Source: Hormiphora californensis (taxonomy: Eukaryota > Ctenophora > Tentaculata > Cydippida > Pleurobrachiidae). Taken from it: a DNA stretch of 64,000 nucleotides. Under the pieces are notes generated by a model. It was given only the letters and a program-made list of their open reading frames with translations, had not been told where the DNA came from and did not search any database. Each line of letters begins with the position of its first letter. Positions within the stretch are counted from its first letter, which is position 1. The DNA is taken from contig CM035355.1 in the NCBI GenBank assembly GCA_020137815.1, positions 8,114,673 through 8,178,672 on the forward strand, given 5' to 3'. Position numbers and translations under genes: made by a program. This document shows, piece by piece, positions 27,096-40,340 of the stretch.

Positions 27096-30000
27096 ATACC
27101 ACAACAATTGGTGTTGCTGACATTAAAGTCTTGTCAGCAACTCGATCTGATACTGAAGTTTTGATAGGATTTTTCATTGAAACTGGTTTCTGATTTTCTG
27201 AAATATCATCTGCGTATCTGGTCGGAGTGCTGCTGAATACAGTCTGTACTTGACATGGTGATCCCTGCATCATACTAACAATCTGATCATCTGAATTTGA
27301 ACTGAGCGCCACTGATTTTGGAAAAGTTGATACAGGGGTTGTAGATGTAAACTGGCTAGTAGTAGGCGCAGCAAACTGTTTTATTGGGGTTACAGATGTA
27401 AACTGTGTGGCAGTAGGTGCAGATGTAATCTGGCTAGCAGCAGGTGCAGATGTGAACTGGCTAGCATTAGGTGTAGAAGCAAAATGTTTTATAGTAGCCG
27501 GTTCGCAGAACTGCCTTGACACAGGTGGTTTATCCCCTGATCTACTAACAGCTGGTTCACAATACTGCCTTGAAACAGGTGGTTTAGTTCCGAACATTTC
27601 AACTCTACCCACACTGCCTACCCGGGTGGGTGTGGGTCCCAGCATTTCAACTCTACCCACACTGCCTACCCGGGTAGGCGTAGCCTGACTGATCCTAGTA
27701 ACCCCAGCCCCTGCCCCCGCAACTGAGAACTCCTTCACCACAAGTTCATCCTCTCTAACTCCAGTTGAACGGTTAGAGATCACCAGGGCTGTCTTGATGG
27801 GAGCCGTCTCACTCCTCACTCGAACCTGTTTGGGCCTCCTCCCAAAGTCCTTCAGAGAGATGTTCCTAGTGAACTGTTTGAGGCGCTGCTGAGCACTACT
27901 CACCCTACTCATCATCTGGTTACGGAGGGAGATAGGGGAAGTGAACTGAACTATCTCAACCACCTCAGCAGAGGGGGGAGTAATCCGACTCTCTGCCTTG
28001 TGGACTGGTGCTGTACTATCCAACATCACCACTGCAGTTTTCTTAAAGGCCGGTTTAGAGTTGGCAGTTTGCCCAAATATACTGAGTTTACACTTCAGTA
28101 TCCGCCAATATAGGAAGAGAGGGTTACAGACCGCATTGAGGTAGGCTCCCAGGGGGTAGGATGTGAAGATATGGTTAGCGAGGGCGTTAGTGTTTACTGT
28201 CGTTATGGGCGACCAGGGGATTCCGATCCAGAGAGCGAGCTGAGAGATTATCACCAGATACCAGAGAGCGTAACTAAGGGGAGATGGTTGTTAGGGAGCT
28301 GTTGGGGGTAACTGGGTGGTTGTTAGGGATAACTGGGTGGTTGTTAGGGGTATCTGGGTTGTTAGGGGTAACTAGGGAGTTATTAGGGATAACTAGGGGG
28401 AGATGGGTTGTTAGAGGTAACTAGTAGTAACTGGGGGTTGTTAGGGGTAACAGGGGAAGAGGGTTGCTAGGGGTAACTAATCAAACCTGACTAAATGAAA
28501 CGTTGTAACATAAGCCACTGTGTTCACAGCATAGGTGACTCTCGCTGTATTCTTATTTTTCCTCGTGTCCTTTCTTTTTATCCTCTGTAACCGCACTATC
28601 ACTATAAACGCAAACCTGAGAGAGGGGGAGGGGGTTGAATCTTAAAATCACTGAGAGAGATGTTTCGCAAGAAATAAAGGGAGAGGGTTGAATTGTAGGT
28701 ACGATGGGTAGAAATTCGATAGAAACGGAGAAAGGGCTACAGTGTTCCTGTAGTAATTAACTGCCTGGGCCAAAAAAAACGTATGGTACGCCGAGCCTCA
28801 TATCTCCCAAATCTTAACTTCCATCACTCTGATATTTTGGCACAATATTTGTATGGGTACTCATTCGAGGAATCCGGAGTTTCAGCCCTCTGGATAAAAA
28901 TTCATTTTTTTCGCCCGAATGAATACTGAATGAACACCAAAACAGGACCATATTTCGATACCAAAGTTTCACAAATTTGTTTGGCTATCGATTTTCTTTC
29001 GAACGCGACCAGTTTGAGCTTAATTGGATCACCACAAGAATCACAGTGACCAGTTTACTCAGCCTAGGTTGGGTCATGTGATCCCCATCAAATTATGACG
29101 TGTTAGCAAGAGAGCTTACATTCTAACGGACGCTGTATCGGTAAACCGTCCTAATTAGCAGATGTGATACGTGATACTCGACCGTTACAACTGCTTATTG
29201 GCACTTTGTAATGACACTAGCGTCTCAATAGGAGTCACATGACCAGACCTAGGGTTAGAAAACTGGCCACTGTGTCTCTTGTGATGGTCCAATTGGGCTA
29301 AAATTAGTCGCGTTTGAAAGAAAATCGATACCCGAATGCGACTGTGAAATTCCGGTATGAAAAAGCATTCCTGTTTTCAAGTTCATTCAGGATTCATTCC
29401 AGTCGGAAAAATGAACTTTGAGATAGAGAGCTAAAATTCCGGCTAACATCAACATTGATCTAGTGCAATGGCTGTACCAATTTTTAGCGCCTGAAATTAC
29501 CGATTTCTCGTCAAAACGGGTCAAAAACGATTTTCGGTAAAAATGAACAGTTTTATATTGTTTATTTCACCCACTAAACTTGATTCAATTTTAACAAAAA
29601 TGCAGATTGCCATTTATTATTGTTTACTCTAATGCATGGCGGTCATTTTTAAGAATAAAATTGAATATAAACAAGAGAAAACCTCGAAAAACCCGAAAAA
29701 TGAAAAATTGAGTTCATTAATGAATTTTGAAGATTTAAGAATTGAAACTCCGGATTCCTCGAATGAGTACCCATACAAACATTGTGTCAAACTATCAGAG
29801 TGATCGAAGTTAAGATTTGGGAGATATGAGGCTCGACGTACCATACGTTTTTTTTGGCCCAGGCGGTAGATGACTGTACTGTAATTGACTAATTCCTGTA
29901 CTAATTAACTAATTGATTCCCCGCAAACGTACACTCCTGTGAGAAGAAGGGGCATCAGGAAGGGGACGATAACATAGATACCGTATAGCATCATATTGAG

Positions 30001-31884
30001 AAACACATCCGACTTGCTGATACCTAGATTCTGAAATGTTACATTATTTAGGACACACGGGGGGGGGGGGGGGGGCGAGACGATCTGTCTCTAATCTCTA
30101 ATTAATCAACAGATTAACCAACAGATCGTCACAGGACAAGAGGTTGCACGACCTGTCAGGCCAACGCTCTGACAGTGCACGACCCTATTGAAAACAAAAA
30201 GAGACATACATTTACGATTTATCTGTTCTCTGATTTATCTGTCCTCTAGTCTAACCTTAAAATCCCAAGTGCAGAGAGAGATGAACTTGTGTTGAAACTT
30301 GTATACCACCCCGTTCAGATAGGGCGAGATGGCACCCAGTAGGGAACTCAACCAGATAACACCCGCGACCACGTGGTATTTGGTTAGAGTCACGTGATTT
30401 CTGTGAATCCGGGGGTACACTATTGTCAGCCACCTGGGGGGTGCAGGGGGGTTAGTAACCACGTGATGCCCATTTATGGTACACTAAATCGAGGGCCACT
30501 AAATCGTGGTCCGACTGCAATATGAACCACGTACGGTACGTGGTTTTTCACTGATTCTTACTACAAAATTACACGGTCGCTTGTTGTGGGAAAACGGTAA
30601 TGGAAAACGAAAGATACAGTAAGACGACGCGCAACCGTGACCAATCAGGGCGCTAGTACGTGCTGACACATGAACTTTTTACCACGCGTTATACACCGTG
30701 TGCGTCTCCTTACTGTATTTTCATTACGGTAATTTGACTACAAGCAGCACTGTTAGTTTGAATTTACTAAGTTACTAGTTTGAATTTACTAACCGGTTAA
30801 TTAGTACTCGCTGAGTAGTGAGTACTACTCAGTACACTAACCGGTCGAAGGTCAGGAATAGAATGAGTTGAACCGTCACTTTACTGACGACATTATATAG
30901 AAAACCAGAGACATTGCAGACGCTAAGGAGGGAGTAACTCACAGACACTGCCTCTTCCAACTCCTTAGACCTACCCTGGAGGAATGCGTCTGTCATTAAG
31001 GTCTGCTGTCAGGCCAATGCTCTGACAGTTGGTCTGTGAGGAATGTGTCTGTCAGAGAGTATTGGCCCTACGGCAAGATCTGAGGCCAGATCATTGGTCT
31101 GCAAGGAATGTGCAATGCGTTTATAGACTATGCACATTGTGCATAGTCTATAAACGAGTTTAATTTGAACTTAGATTTAAAATTGATTTGTCCCAATAAT
31201 TTTAAACCCCCCACCCTTCCATGTCTAAACAAAGGACACGTACCCGGTGCCCCTTCCATCTAATTTCTTCTCCTTCTTCTCACCTGTACGTGTGCGTATA
31301 TGGAGAAAGGAGCACAGAAGTAGCAGAGAATCAGGTCGCTCACCAACAGGTGGAAATATATATAGAAACTGACGTTGAATCGTCCTTTTCGTAGTTTTAT
31401 CAGGAACTCATAAAACATCACAAAGTTGAATAGCGCACTGAAAACCGTGCCTAATCCTGCGAAGAGAGAGGGGGGATCACTCATGTGGTTTCAAGGAATT
31501 GATATCTTATCTCTATATCGAGATCTCGCGATACTCTAGATCTGTATGGCGGCGCTTGCCTGGCTTTTACAAATGTAAAGGGAGGGTTAGAACATAAAAA
31601 GGCGGCGCCATACCCCATTTGATTCTCAGATGGGTCGCGGCGCCAGACAGCTCTAGATTAGATATTACTCAACAAATGTTGCTAATGTAATGCAGGCTCT
31701 TATTACTTCACAGTAATACTAATGTCTATCTCACCCCTATCTCACCTAGTATAGTGGCAATGGCCATGTCAACTTGAGGCACCGTTTCATGATGCTCCTC
31801 TCCCCTTCTGACAAATGGTGGAGACTGGGTGGTGGGGAGTAACCCGGTAAAGGGTGTCAGAGTCTCAGTAAGCCCGCCAACCAT
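26461..31884 (-). CDS. Class A (rhodopsin-like) GPCR with long repetitive tail, about 896 aa
   Basis: Seven exons: 31,746-31,884; 31,284-31,456; 30,842-31,002; 30,256-30,433; 29,933-30,030; 28,487-28,615; 26,461-28,273. All junctions are GT-AG and the summed length is divisible by three. An in-frame TAG lies just before the ATG. Residues 1-47 are a short extracellular N-terminus. TM1 (ALFNFVMFYEFL) and TM2 (HLLVSDLILCYF, conserved Asp) follow; TM3 ends LFLTFDRW (E/DRY variant), then TM4 (GVIWLSSLLGAISP), a loop Cys (SLCTWDF), TM5 (YVIVPFLMPLLL), TM6 without the usual CWxP, and TM7 (LNAVCNPLFLYW, N-P-x-x-Y variant). The cytoplasmic tail is over 500 residues: basic and Ser/Thr-rich, a duplicated PTPTRVGSVGRVEM, then about 25 decapeptide repeats. 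The ligand family is not recognised. Confidence 0.87.
28290..28480. repeat. GGTTGTTAGGGGTAACTGG degenerate repeats
   Basis: Short repeats in the last GPCR intron, next to the acceptor CTCCCCTTAG/TTACGC. The unit on the minus strand contains CTAGTTAC, so it may also descend from the acceptor, but the match is short. Confidence 0.7.
28765..29863. mobile_element. 1.1-kb foldback element in a GPCR intron
   Basis: CCTGGGCCAAAAAAAACGTA at the left is inverted at the right end. The arms extend at least 165 bp (CATATCTCCCAAATCTTAAC; GAATGAGTACCCATACAAA), and a second inverted pair (ATCGATTTTCTTTC) lies inside. No transposase was seen. Confidence 0.85.
31003..31030. repeat. Dispersed palindrome supplying a GPCR splice acceptor
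   Basis: On the minus strand GAGCATTGGCCTGACAGCAG immediately precedes exon 30,842-31,002. The palindrome module found elsewhere in the window therefore provides the 3' splice site. Confidence 0.65.
31598..31650. mobile_element. Dispersed GGCGCC-ended palindromic element, copy 2
   Basis: GGCGGCGCCATACCCCATTT ... GATGGGTCGCGGCGCC, matching the copy at 17,620. It lies in the first GPCR intron. Confidence 0.72.
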
Positions 31885-31894
31885 ATCACACTAC

Positions 31895-32070
31895 ACCCTG
31901 TGGACCCTGTGGAGCTGCTGTTGTGGAGCTGCTGTATACCCTGTAGACCTGCTGTAGACCCAGCTGTGGAGCTGCTGTTGTGGAGCTGCTGTAGACCCAG
32001 CTGTGGAGCTGCTGTGGAGCTGCTGTAGACACTGTACTATACCCTGTGGAGCTGCTGTTGTGGAGCTATT
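31895..32070. repeat. GTGGAGCTGCTGTTGTGGAG repeats upstream of the GPCR
   Basis: Degenerate tandem units of GTGGAGCTGCTGT and TAGACCCAGCTGTGGAGC, just 5' of the GPCR start codon. Not coding. Confidence 0.8.
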
Positions 32071-32297
32071 AAAAGTTGTTAAATGAAGAGTTATAATGTA
32101 GCAAATATTTAATAGGTTAAAACAAATTGCGAACTGACTGGATTCGAGAGAAAATCTTGAAGAATCAGGCATCGCGCTGACAGAGATTCAAATCAAGGTG
32201 CCAGTATGATATATAGCGAAACTAAATATCTGGCTACTACTTCTACAGTAGTGTTACACTGTGGCAGTGCTGCTGAAAGGTACGAACTTCAACAGTA

Positions 32298-32410
<113 letters not shown>

Positions 32411-33439
32411 TAGTGCTAAAGACAATAAAGAGAAGGAAGCCAAGAGACTACCACCGTCGCCTAACCTTGTTTCTCAATTGTCTTAAATTCTCAGCGTTAT
32501 GAGAGGATCATTGTGTAAGTACAACAAAGAGAAGGACATCTCTGCTCGGTAGACCGTCTACCACAACGTTCCATAATTGTTCTCAATTGCTTCTAGTATC
32601 TCCAGTATAGAGAATTAGTCTAGCTATACAACCTTACAGCATGCATGAATTTGAACTCGTTTCACCCCGTTTAACCATTAAGATACATAAGATGCAAATG
32701 CAGTATGTCCATAAACTGGATTAAAGCCTAGGATAGCTCCTGTCACTGTCAGGCCAATGCTCTGACCATGACAATTCTCGTGCGAGAATTATAGGGTCAG
32801 GCCAATATATTCAGGGGCTCTTATTTTTTCTGTGCCGTGCCCGGATAAAACCTCAGAAACAACTAGGACGTGTCACTGTGAATGAATACTGGTGAGACTG
32901 GGAACACTACATAACCAACCTCAAATGGAGAGAGAACACTTTTTAAAATAGAGAGAGATGGGAGAAGGAGGAGAGAATAGAAGATAGAAGAGAAAAGGAA
33001 AGAAGTGAAAGAAAGAGGAAGAGAAGAGAAAAATTTTTTAAAAAAAGGGGGTAGGGAAAAAGTGCTTGCCCCCGAAAAGTGCTAATTCTTTGAATTACCA
33101 TCACTGATACTAAGATGTTGCCCTGGTAACAGGAGATGTATTTAGCCCGAGATACCACCTTCTTGTTCCACGTGGTATTGTGGCCACAAACACATGTTCG
33201 GTATTGTGGGCACTATTATACAGCTCTACAGAATTCTATTTTGGGGATATTACAGCTGCAGGAGATAAACACGGGAACAATATGATGGTGATATCATGAT
33301 GCAACGCACTCCGAAATGAGAGTCAGCTGCCAATGTTCTGACAGTGATGGAGAGAGAAAGGGAGCGGGATCAGTGGATTACGGATTCATCTTGTTGAGTA
33401 AGGGGGAAGATTCATCAGAAAGAACTGTCAGGGAGAAAC

Positions 33440-34385
33440 TGTCAGAGCATATTGGCCTGACCCGGAGCGGGCGAGAACTGTGGTCACTGAGCATTCGCCT
33501 AGCTGACCCGGAGCGGGCGAGAATTGTGGTCAGAGCATTGGCCTGACCCGGAGCGGGCGAGAACTGTGGTCACTGAGCATTCGCCTAGCTGACCCGGAGC
33601 GGGCGAGAATTGTGGTCAGAGCATTGGCCTGACCCGGAGCGGGCGAGAACTGTGGTCACTGAGCATTGGCCTGACCCGGAGCGGGCGAGAATTGTGGTCA
33701 GAGCATTGGCCTGACCCGGAGCGGGCGAGAACTGTGGTCACTGAGCATTGGCCTGACCCGGAGCGGGCGAGAACTGTGCTCAGTGAGCATTGGCCTGACC
33801 CGGAGCGGGCGAGAACTGTGGTCACTGAGCATTCGCCTAGCTGACCCGGAGCGGGCGAGAATTGTGGTCAGAGCATTGGCCTGACCCGGAGCGGGCGAGA
33901 ACTGTGGTCACTGAGCATTCGCCTAGCTGACCCGGAGCGGGCGAGAATTGTGGTCAGAGCATTGGCCTGACCCGGAGCGGGCGAGAACTGTGCTCAGTGA
34001 GCATTGGCCTGACCCGGAGCGGGCGAGAACTGTGGTCACTGAGCATTGGCCTGACCCGGAGCGGGCGAGAACTGTGCTCAGTGAGCATTGGCCTGACCCG
34101 GAGCGGGCGAGAACTGTGGTCAGAGCATTGGCCTGACCCGGAGCGGGCGAGAACTGTGGTCACTGAGCATTCGCCTAGCTGACCCGGAGCGGGCGAGAAT
34201 TGTGGTCAGAGCATTCGCCTGACCCGGAGCGGGCGAGAATTGTGGTCAGAGCATTCGCCTGAGCCGGAGCGGGCGAGAATTGTGGTCAGAGCATTCGCCT
34301 GACCCGGAGCGGGCGAGAATTGTGGTCAGAGCATTCGCCTGACCCGGAGCGGGCGAGAACTGTGGTCAGAGCATTCGCCTGACAG
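33440..34385. repeat. About 42-bp satellite related to the dispersed palindrome
   Basis: About 22 units of TGACCCGGAGCGGGCGAGAA + CTGTGGTCACTGAGCATTGG + CC, with variants (CATTCGCCTAGC; AATTGTGGTCAG). The GAGCATTGGCCTGAC edge equals half of the dispersed palindrome. Confidence 0.92.
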
Positions 34386-35290
34386 GTAAGGGCCAAGGGG
34401 TAAAATGACAGGAAAAAAGGACAGCAAACTCCGTTAGCGCATCCTGTAGTGAAACCCTAACCCAGAATCTTTCAAAGAGTCTTTGCAAACCCAAAGCTAA
34501 AACACCCAAAGCTAAAACACCCAAACAGGCGGGACACTTATTCGGGGCCTGGCAAGGCCCCCCGACCCGAAAACAAACCAAACTCAACCCATACCCCTAA
34601 AAACAACGGGGCCGAGCCGACAGGCCCTTAATACCAGATGAAAAAAAACCATAAAACCATAAACCATAAACCATAGATATTTTTAGAGTGAAAGTTTTGA
34701 AGCCCCCTGAAGTGGTAGAGGGGTGTTCTATGGCTCGTTGGAAAGGTCTCGAGGTCCCGCGACGTATAGGGGGTGCGGCGATGGCCATACCCAAACCTAT
34801 AAGGGGTAGGACGCGAAAAACAGTCAAAATAAGGGGTATACAGAACTCGGCAATTAGAAGGAGTAGAAAGGTGTTCTAGGGTGCGTTCGAAAGCTCTCGA
34901 GGTCCTGAAGTAATTGGAAGTAATTACATGTAATTGAAATGCAATTACATGTAATTAAAGGGTAATTACATGTAATTAAAAGGTCTAAATGACCCCAAAT
35001 GATAATTTAAACATCTTTGACATATCTGGAGACCCTGAGACCAGCGGGTGCCCAAATTTAATCCGGTTTCAGGTCGGCTGACGTAAAAACTCCTCGTTTT
35101 GGTCGAGATAACGCTAAAAAACTATCAAAAGATAGGGTGCCACAATTCTAAGACTCTAATTAACTCTAAAACACTAATAAACTCTATTAATTACTGCACT
35201 ACACGGCCACACACTGTGTGACACATTAGAGGAAATACATATCAAGCTTGGATAGGCCAGAAAGAAGCCAATAAAATAGTAAGAAACAGC
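34386..35290. other. No recognised gene
   Basis: Contains short direct repeats (ACACCCAAAGCTAAA), a (CCATAAA)n stretch near 34,650 and a palindromic TAATTACATGTAATTA cluster at 34,915-34,982. Short open frames are scattered and lack homology recognisable by eye. Confidence 0.55.
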
Positions 35291-35292
35291 TA

Positions 35293-37304
35293 CAGTCGGA
35301 CCCCGATTTAGGGACACCCTCTAGTTAGGGGAAGTTAGCTAAAAAAGGGCCGAAACTAGGGAAAAATTTGTAACAAGCTAATTCCTTCACTAATTGGTCC
35401 CTATGGGTCCCTAGAATCACCAAAAAAAAATCACAAAAAATCCGTGATGGCGAAGTTGGGTTTTCGGACCACGCCCTTTTACCTGTATTTTCAGCCTGGA
35501 GGGGGGGGGGGACATGTTAATTTTGTTAACTTTGTTAATATTAACATCGAGAAAACAGGTGATTTATTAACAAAATTAACAAAAAGTTAACAAACGTTAA
35601 CAAATGCCATTTATACCATCTAAATCCCCTTTAGCACGTATTTTTGGTATTTAACACTTGTTCTGCGGGCAAAGTTATACCTTCTGCACGATTTACATAC
35701 CACTACTACCTCTACTACGGTTTTTCTACAGCGATTTGTTCCATTTTGTAAATTTTAATAAAAACTAGCCAAACTAAACCGCAATTGAAGTCAAATGACC
35801 CTAATCCACATTTTCCAACCCTAAAAACTAAATAAGACTCATGAATTTACTTTAAAACGAAAAATATCCCAAAAATCTATTTTTCTAAAAAAAACACAAG
35901 GATTTGTAGCGAAGCAAATTTTCAATCTTTGACCAAAAAATTGATTTTGGAAAAATTTTATTACTTTTTCCCACAGAAACGTTGTATATAATCTAAATGA
36001 GTCCAAAGAATCGATTGCCAATGAAAAAATTACGTTAAAGTGAGATTTTATACGCTAAATTGAAATATTTGTAACTTTTGGATTTTTATCGATTTTGAGC
36101 CAAAAAACCTGTATGTTGGACTTTGGTTATCGGAAAAGACCTTTTTTGGGTATATATGTGTTAGGTAAGTCATTAAACTATAAAATTAAACCAGTTAAAG
36201 TCGTATTATCAACAAATAAGAACAGTATTTTAGCATTTGTTAATTTTGTTAATTTTGTTAATTAACTTTAATTAACAAAATCGAAAAAAGAGGTGATTTA
36301 TTAAGAATTAACATGTCCCCCCCCCCCCCGCCTGGAGCCTAAAACATAACTCCTCTTAGAATAGGAGTAGAGACAAATTTGAGGGCACTCAAGTGATCAG
36401 CGCCCTCGCATTAGTGGGGGTAGGTGCTGGAATTAAGTCTCTATCTCATTTGGTTAATTAGATAATTGGATAATTAGATCTGTGCATAGCCGTTTTTGGC
36501 CATACGGCTATAGCCACTTAGGAATGGTTTAGAGACTTTTTACTGGTGCCATTTTGTAGGCAATGGCCAAGTTATGGGGGGTCGACGTCGGACGTTTAAG
36601 CTCTATCTCCAACCGTTTAGCCGTTATTTGGCTTCAAAAGTGCTCAAAATGAGCAAAAAACAGTAAAAAAACCCGATTATGAGCACTTTTGAAGCCAAAT
36701 AACGGCTAAACGGTTGGAGATAGAGCTTAAAAGTCCGACGTCGACCCCCCATAACTTGGCCATTGCCTACAAAATGGCACCAGTAAAAAGTCTCTAAACC
36801 ATTCCTAAGTGGCTATAGCCGTATGGCCAAAAACGGCTATGCGCAGATCTAATTATCCAATTATCTAATTAACCAAATGAGATAGAGACTTAATTCTAGC
36901 ACCTACCCCCACTAATGCGAGGTCGCTGATCACTTTAGTGCCCTCAGATTTGTCTCTACTCCTATTCTAAGAGGAGTTATGTTTTAGGCTACAGGCTGAA
37001 AATACAGGTAAAAGGGCGTGGTCCGAAAACCCAACTTCGCCATCACGGATTTTTTGTGATTTTTTTTTGGTGATTCTAGGGACCCATAGGGACCAATTAG
37101 TGAAGGAATTAGCTTGTTACAAATTTTTCCCTAGTTCAAAGCTAATTTCCCCTAATTACTGGGGGAAAAGCTCTTGTCCACTAAATCGGGGTGTCCACTA
37201 AATCGGGGTCAAATAAGGTCAAATTCCTATATCGGGGGAAAAAAAATCCTGTCCCTAAATCGGGGTGCCACTAAATCGGGGGTCCCTAAATCGGGGTCCG
37301 ACTG
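35293..37304. mobile_element. 2-kb foldback with TA target duplication
   Basis: Flanked by TA on both sides, with ends CAGTCGGACCCCGATTTAGG and its inverse. The arms match over about 600 bp each side of a centre near 36,660 (for example TGATGGCGAAGTTGGGTTTT and TTATGGGGGGTCGACGTCGG). The TA duplication and CAG ends suggest a Tc1/mariner or pogo-type non-autonomous element. A shorter relative is at 54,248-54,404. Confidence 0.88.
35502..36329. mobile_element. G-tract-terminated element nested in the foldback, 8-bp TSD
   Basis: GCCTGGAG flanks both sides (35,494-35,501 and 36,330-36,337). Ends are a G-run followed by ACATGTTAAT and its inverse, with TTTGTTAATTTTGTTAA repeats inside. The opposite arm of the host foldback (near 36,990) keeps the empty site, CAGCCTGTAGCCTAAAAC in inverse. 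An 8-bp duplication fits hAT elements. Confidence 0.88.
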
Positions 37305-37737
37305 TACTACTACTACTAAGCTGCTAAAACTCATCAGAATTCACAACATATCTCTGTGTGAAATGAATAAGGTGAGGCCCTGACAGTATATCTCGCCATG
37401 GCGACATGGAGACATGGATCTAATGTCAGCAGTTCTGTAAAAACAATGCAGATATACACGTGGTTTCTACAGCTGTGTGTTTTAGCGCACTGATTACATA
37501 ACGTGTGTGTTCGGACAGCGCAAATTAATGTTGTTAAAGTTGGACGGTTTAAAAATTACCATTATCATTTGCTACTTAAACTATTACTAATTTAAAAGGC
37601 GAGTTTTTAGGGCATTAAGCAATTCCAATTTTACTAGGGCGGGGGGGGGGGGGGTTACTACGAACTCGTTGTTCGATATGGTAACAGACTCTTATATTGC
37701 CATGGTAACCAAAATTCACTGCTAAGCAATGCTAAAA

Positions 37738-38002
37738 CGATTACTCCGTTGCTATAATAGTGACCCAGCACCGTTGCTATGGTGACCCAGCACCGTTGCT
37801 ATGGTGACCCAGCACCGTTGCTATGGTGACCCAGCACCGTTGCTATGGTGACCCATCACTGTTGCTATGGTGACCCAGCACCGTTACTATGGTGACCCAG
37901 CACCGTTGCTATGGTGACCCAGCACCGTTGCTATGGTGACCCAGCACTGTTGCTATGGTGACCCAGCACCGTTGCTATGGTGACCCAGCCCCGTTGCTAT
38001 GG
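37738..38002. repeat. 22-bp tandem array
   Basis: About 12 units of CACCGTTGCTATGGTGACCC + AG. The core GTTGCTATGGTGAC is a near match to an RFX X-box. The rest of 37,310-38,400 has no recognised gene. Confidence 0.9.
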
Positions 38003-38406
38003 ACTGTATTGAGTGGGACTCTTCCTTCAACATTGCTGAGCTATATCAATATTGAATTAGAGCACTGTGCGAATAATAGACTACATGTGTGCACTTGCTG
38101 TATTCCTAAAATACTGGCCCAGCTGTAGTAGTTGCAAGAAAGTGAAACCCCCCACCCCAACTGTAACAACTAATTTGATTTTCTTTCTTGACCATACTAT
38201 TATATACTTCCCCCTTATTATATACTTCTTTCTTGACCATACTATTATATACTTCCCCCCCCCCTGGCCCTCTAAGTCTTATTGTACAACAATTTTCAAA
38301 ATTATCTTTATTAAGCTTACTAAATAAGGAACTTTAAAATGAAATTTTCATTGAAAATGCAAAGCTGAGCTTATAGGCAGGACCTGTCTAGTGACGCCCT
38401 GTATGG

Positions 38407-38472
38407 AGGCGCCATACCCCATGCATTTGATTCTCAAACAGGGCGCTAAGATGGGGTCTGCGGCGCCAGATA
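38407..38472. mobile_element. Dispersed GGCGCC-ended palindromic element, copy 3
   Basis: GGCGCCATACCCCATGCATT ... GATGGGGTCTGCGGCGCC, with a small insertion relative to copies 1 and 2. Confidence 0.7.
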
Positions 38473-38799
38473 GGGCAGGACGTTCTATAATACAAGTGGG
38501 GCTGTTAGGCAAGTAATGCTCTGACAGAACAACCTTCGCCTGCATGCAGTGCCCTTGGTGACATTGACACCTATGACCTAGTGCGAGCGAGATCGAGCTG
38601 TGAAGCAGACAGGTAGCAATGGTACCAACCAGTGCCCTTACAGCTCACAAAAGACGGCCTCTCCGAACGGGGCTGAGGGCCCGGTAGCTCCAGCAGCGTC
38701 CGTTATATGTCATAATAATGTAGCAGCCGGCAGTGCTAGCAGTCATGTGTGTAGTATGACAAACTACTACTAGTAGCAGTGTAGTATGACAAACTGTAT

Positions 38800-39105
38800 G
38801 ACATGTGATGGAGATGTAGTGTACTACATAGTACACCGTGTAGTACACAGTGTGTTGTACACAGTGTACTACATAGTACACCGTGTAGTACACAGTGTAG
38901 TACACAGTGTACTACATAGTACACAGTGTGTTGTACACAGTGTAGTACATAGTACACAGTGTAGTACACAGTGTGTTGTACACAGTGTAGTACATAGTAC
39001 ACAGTGTAGTACACAGTGTAGTACACAGTGCAGTACACAGTACACAGTGTAGTCAGTAGTACACTACCACACTGTGTACTGTGTAGTACACTGCACTGTG
39101 TGGTA
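38800..39105. repeat. GTAGTACACAGTGT tandem and inverted repeats
   Basis: Mixed units GTACACAGTGTAGTACACAG and GTACTACATAGTACACCG; strongly self-complementary. Frames on both strands stay open because the unit lacks stops. Not a gene. Confidence 0.88.
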
Positions 39106-39405
39106 TAATCATGTTTAGTTAATTTTGGAAGAAGTAATAAAATATATCTTGTCAAACAAATAGTTGAGTAAATAAAATAAAACACACAAACTTGTGGTAA
39201 CACAGTGCAGCAGACTCAGCAGCAAGAAGGGCAAGTTGTCATGGTAACCAGGGGTCGTTGTCATGGTAACCAGGGGTGTTGGACGTGGTTACACAGCAGC
39301 AACAGTGAAATGAAGATAGTTTTTAGTGTTCTGAAGTAGTTGACGTAGTTGTGTCACTTTCCCTTTCCCTCCTCTTTTATCTGGTCTCCTGAAATTAGCA
39401 GCTGT

Positions 39406-39940
<535 letters not shown>

Positions 39941-40020
39941 AGAGAAATTTTGATTTCTTAGGCAAAAAACTCAATATTTTGAGTGCTTTTTGTCCAAAAT
40001 CTCAGCCCCCAGTTCCCCCG

Positions 40021-40256
40021 AATCTCAGCCCTCAGATTAGAGCGTGGGGTTGAAATGAGTAATACCTTGTTTTTTGATGGTACTGTTGACTAAAGTGGCC
40101 CTTTGGTAACGTTAAGTAACCCTTGCCAGCGCGCACGAAGGTCTTTAGAGGGGTTGCTTCGTAACCAACCCGAATCTCAGCCCTCAGATTAGAGCGTTGG
40201 GTTGAAATGAGTAATACCTTGTTTTTTGATGGTACTGTTGACTAAAGTGGCCCTTT
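40021..40256 (-). repeat. Two extra copies of the MED31 last-exon tail
   Basis: A 151-bp unit repeats downstream of the gene. The minus strand repeats the last-exon end (GTCAACAGTACCATC ... CATTTCAACCC) and the stop region at 40,021-40,104 and 40,171-40,254, each without the upstream half of the exon. The real copy is 40,322-40,408. Confidence 0.88.
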
Positions 40257-40340
40257 GGTAACGTTAAGTAACCCTTGCCAGCGCGCACGAAGGTCTTTAG
40301 AGGGGTTGCTTCGTAACCAACCCGAATCTCAGCCCTCAGA

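Noticed and set aside
33316-34163. Open frames on both strands in the 42-bp satellite
   Set aside because: Repeat-derived, with no domain and no splice context.
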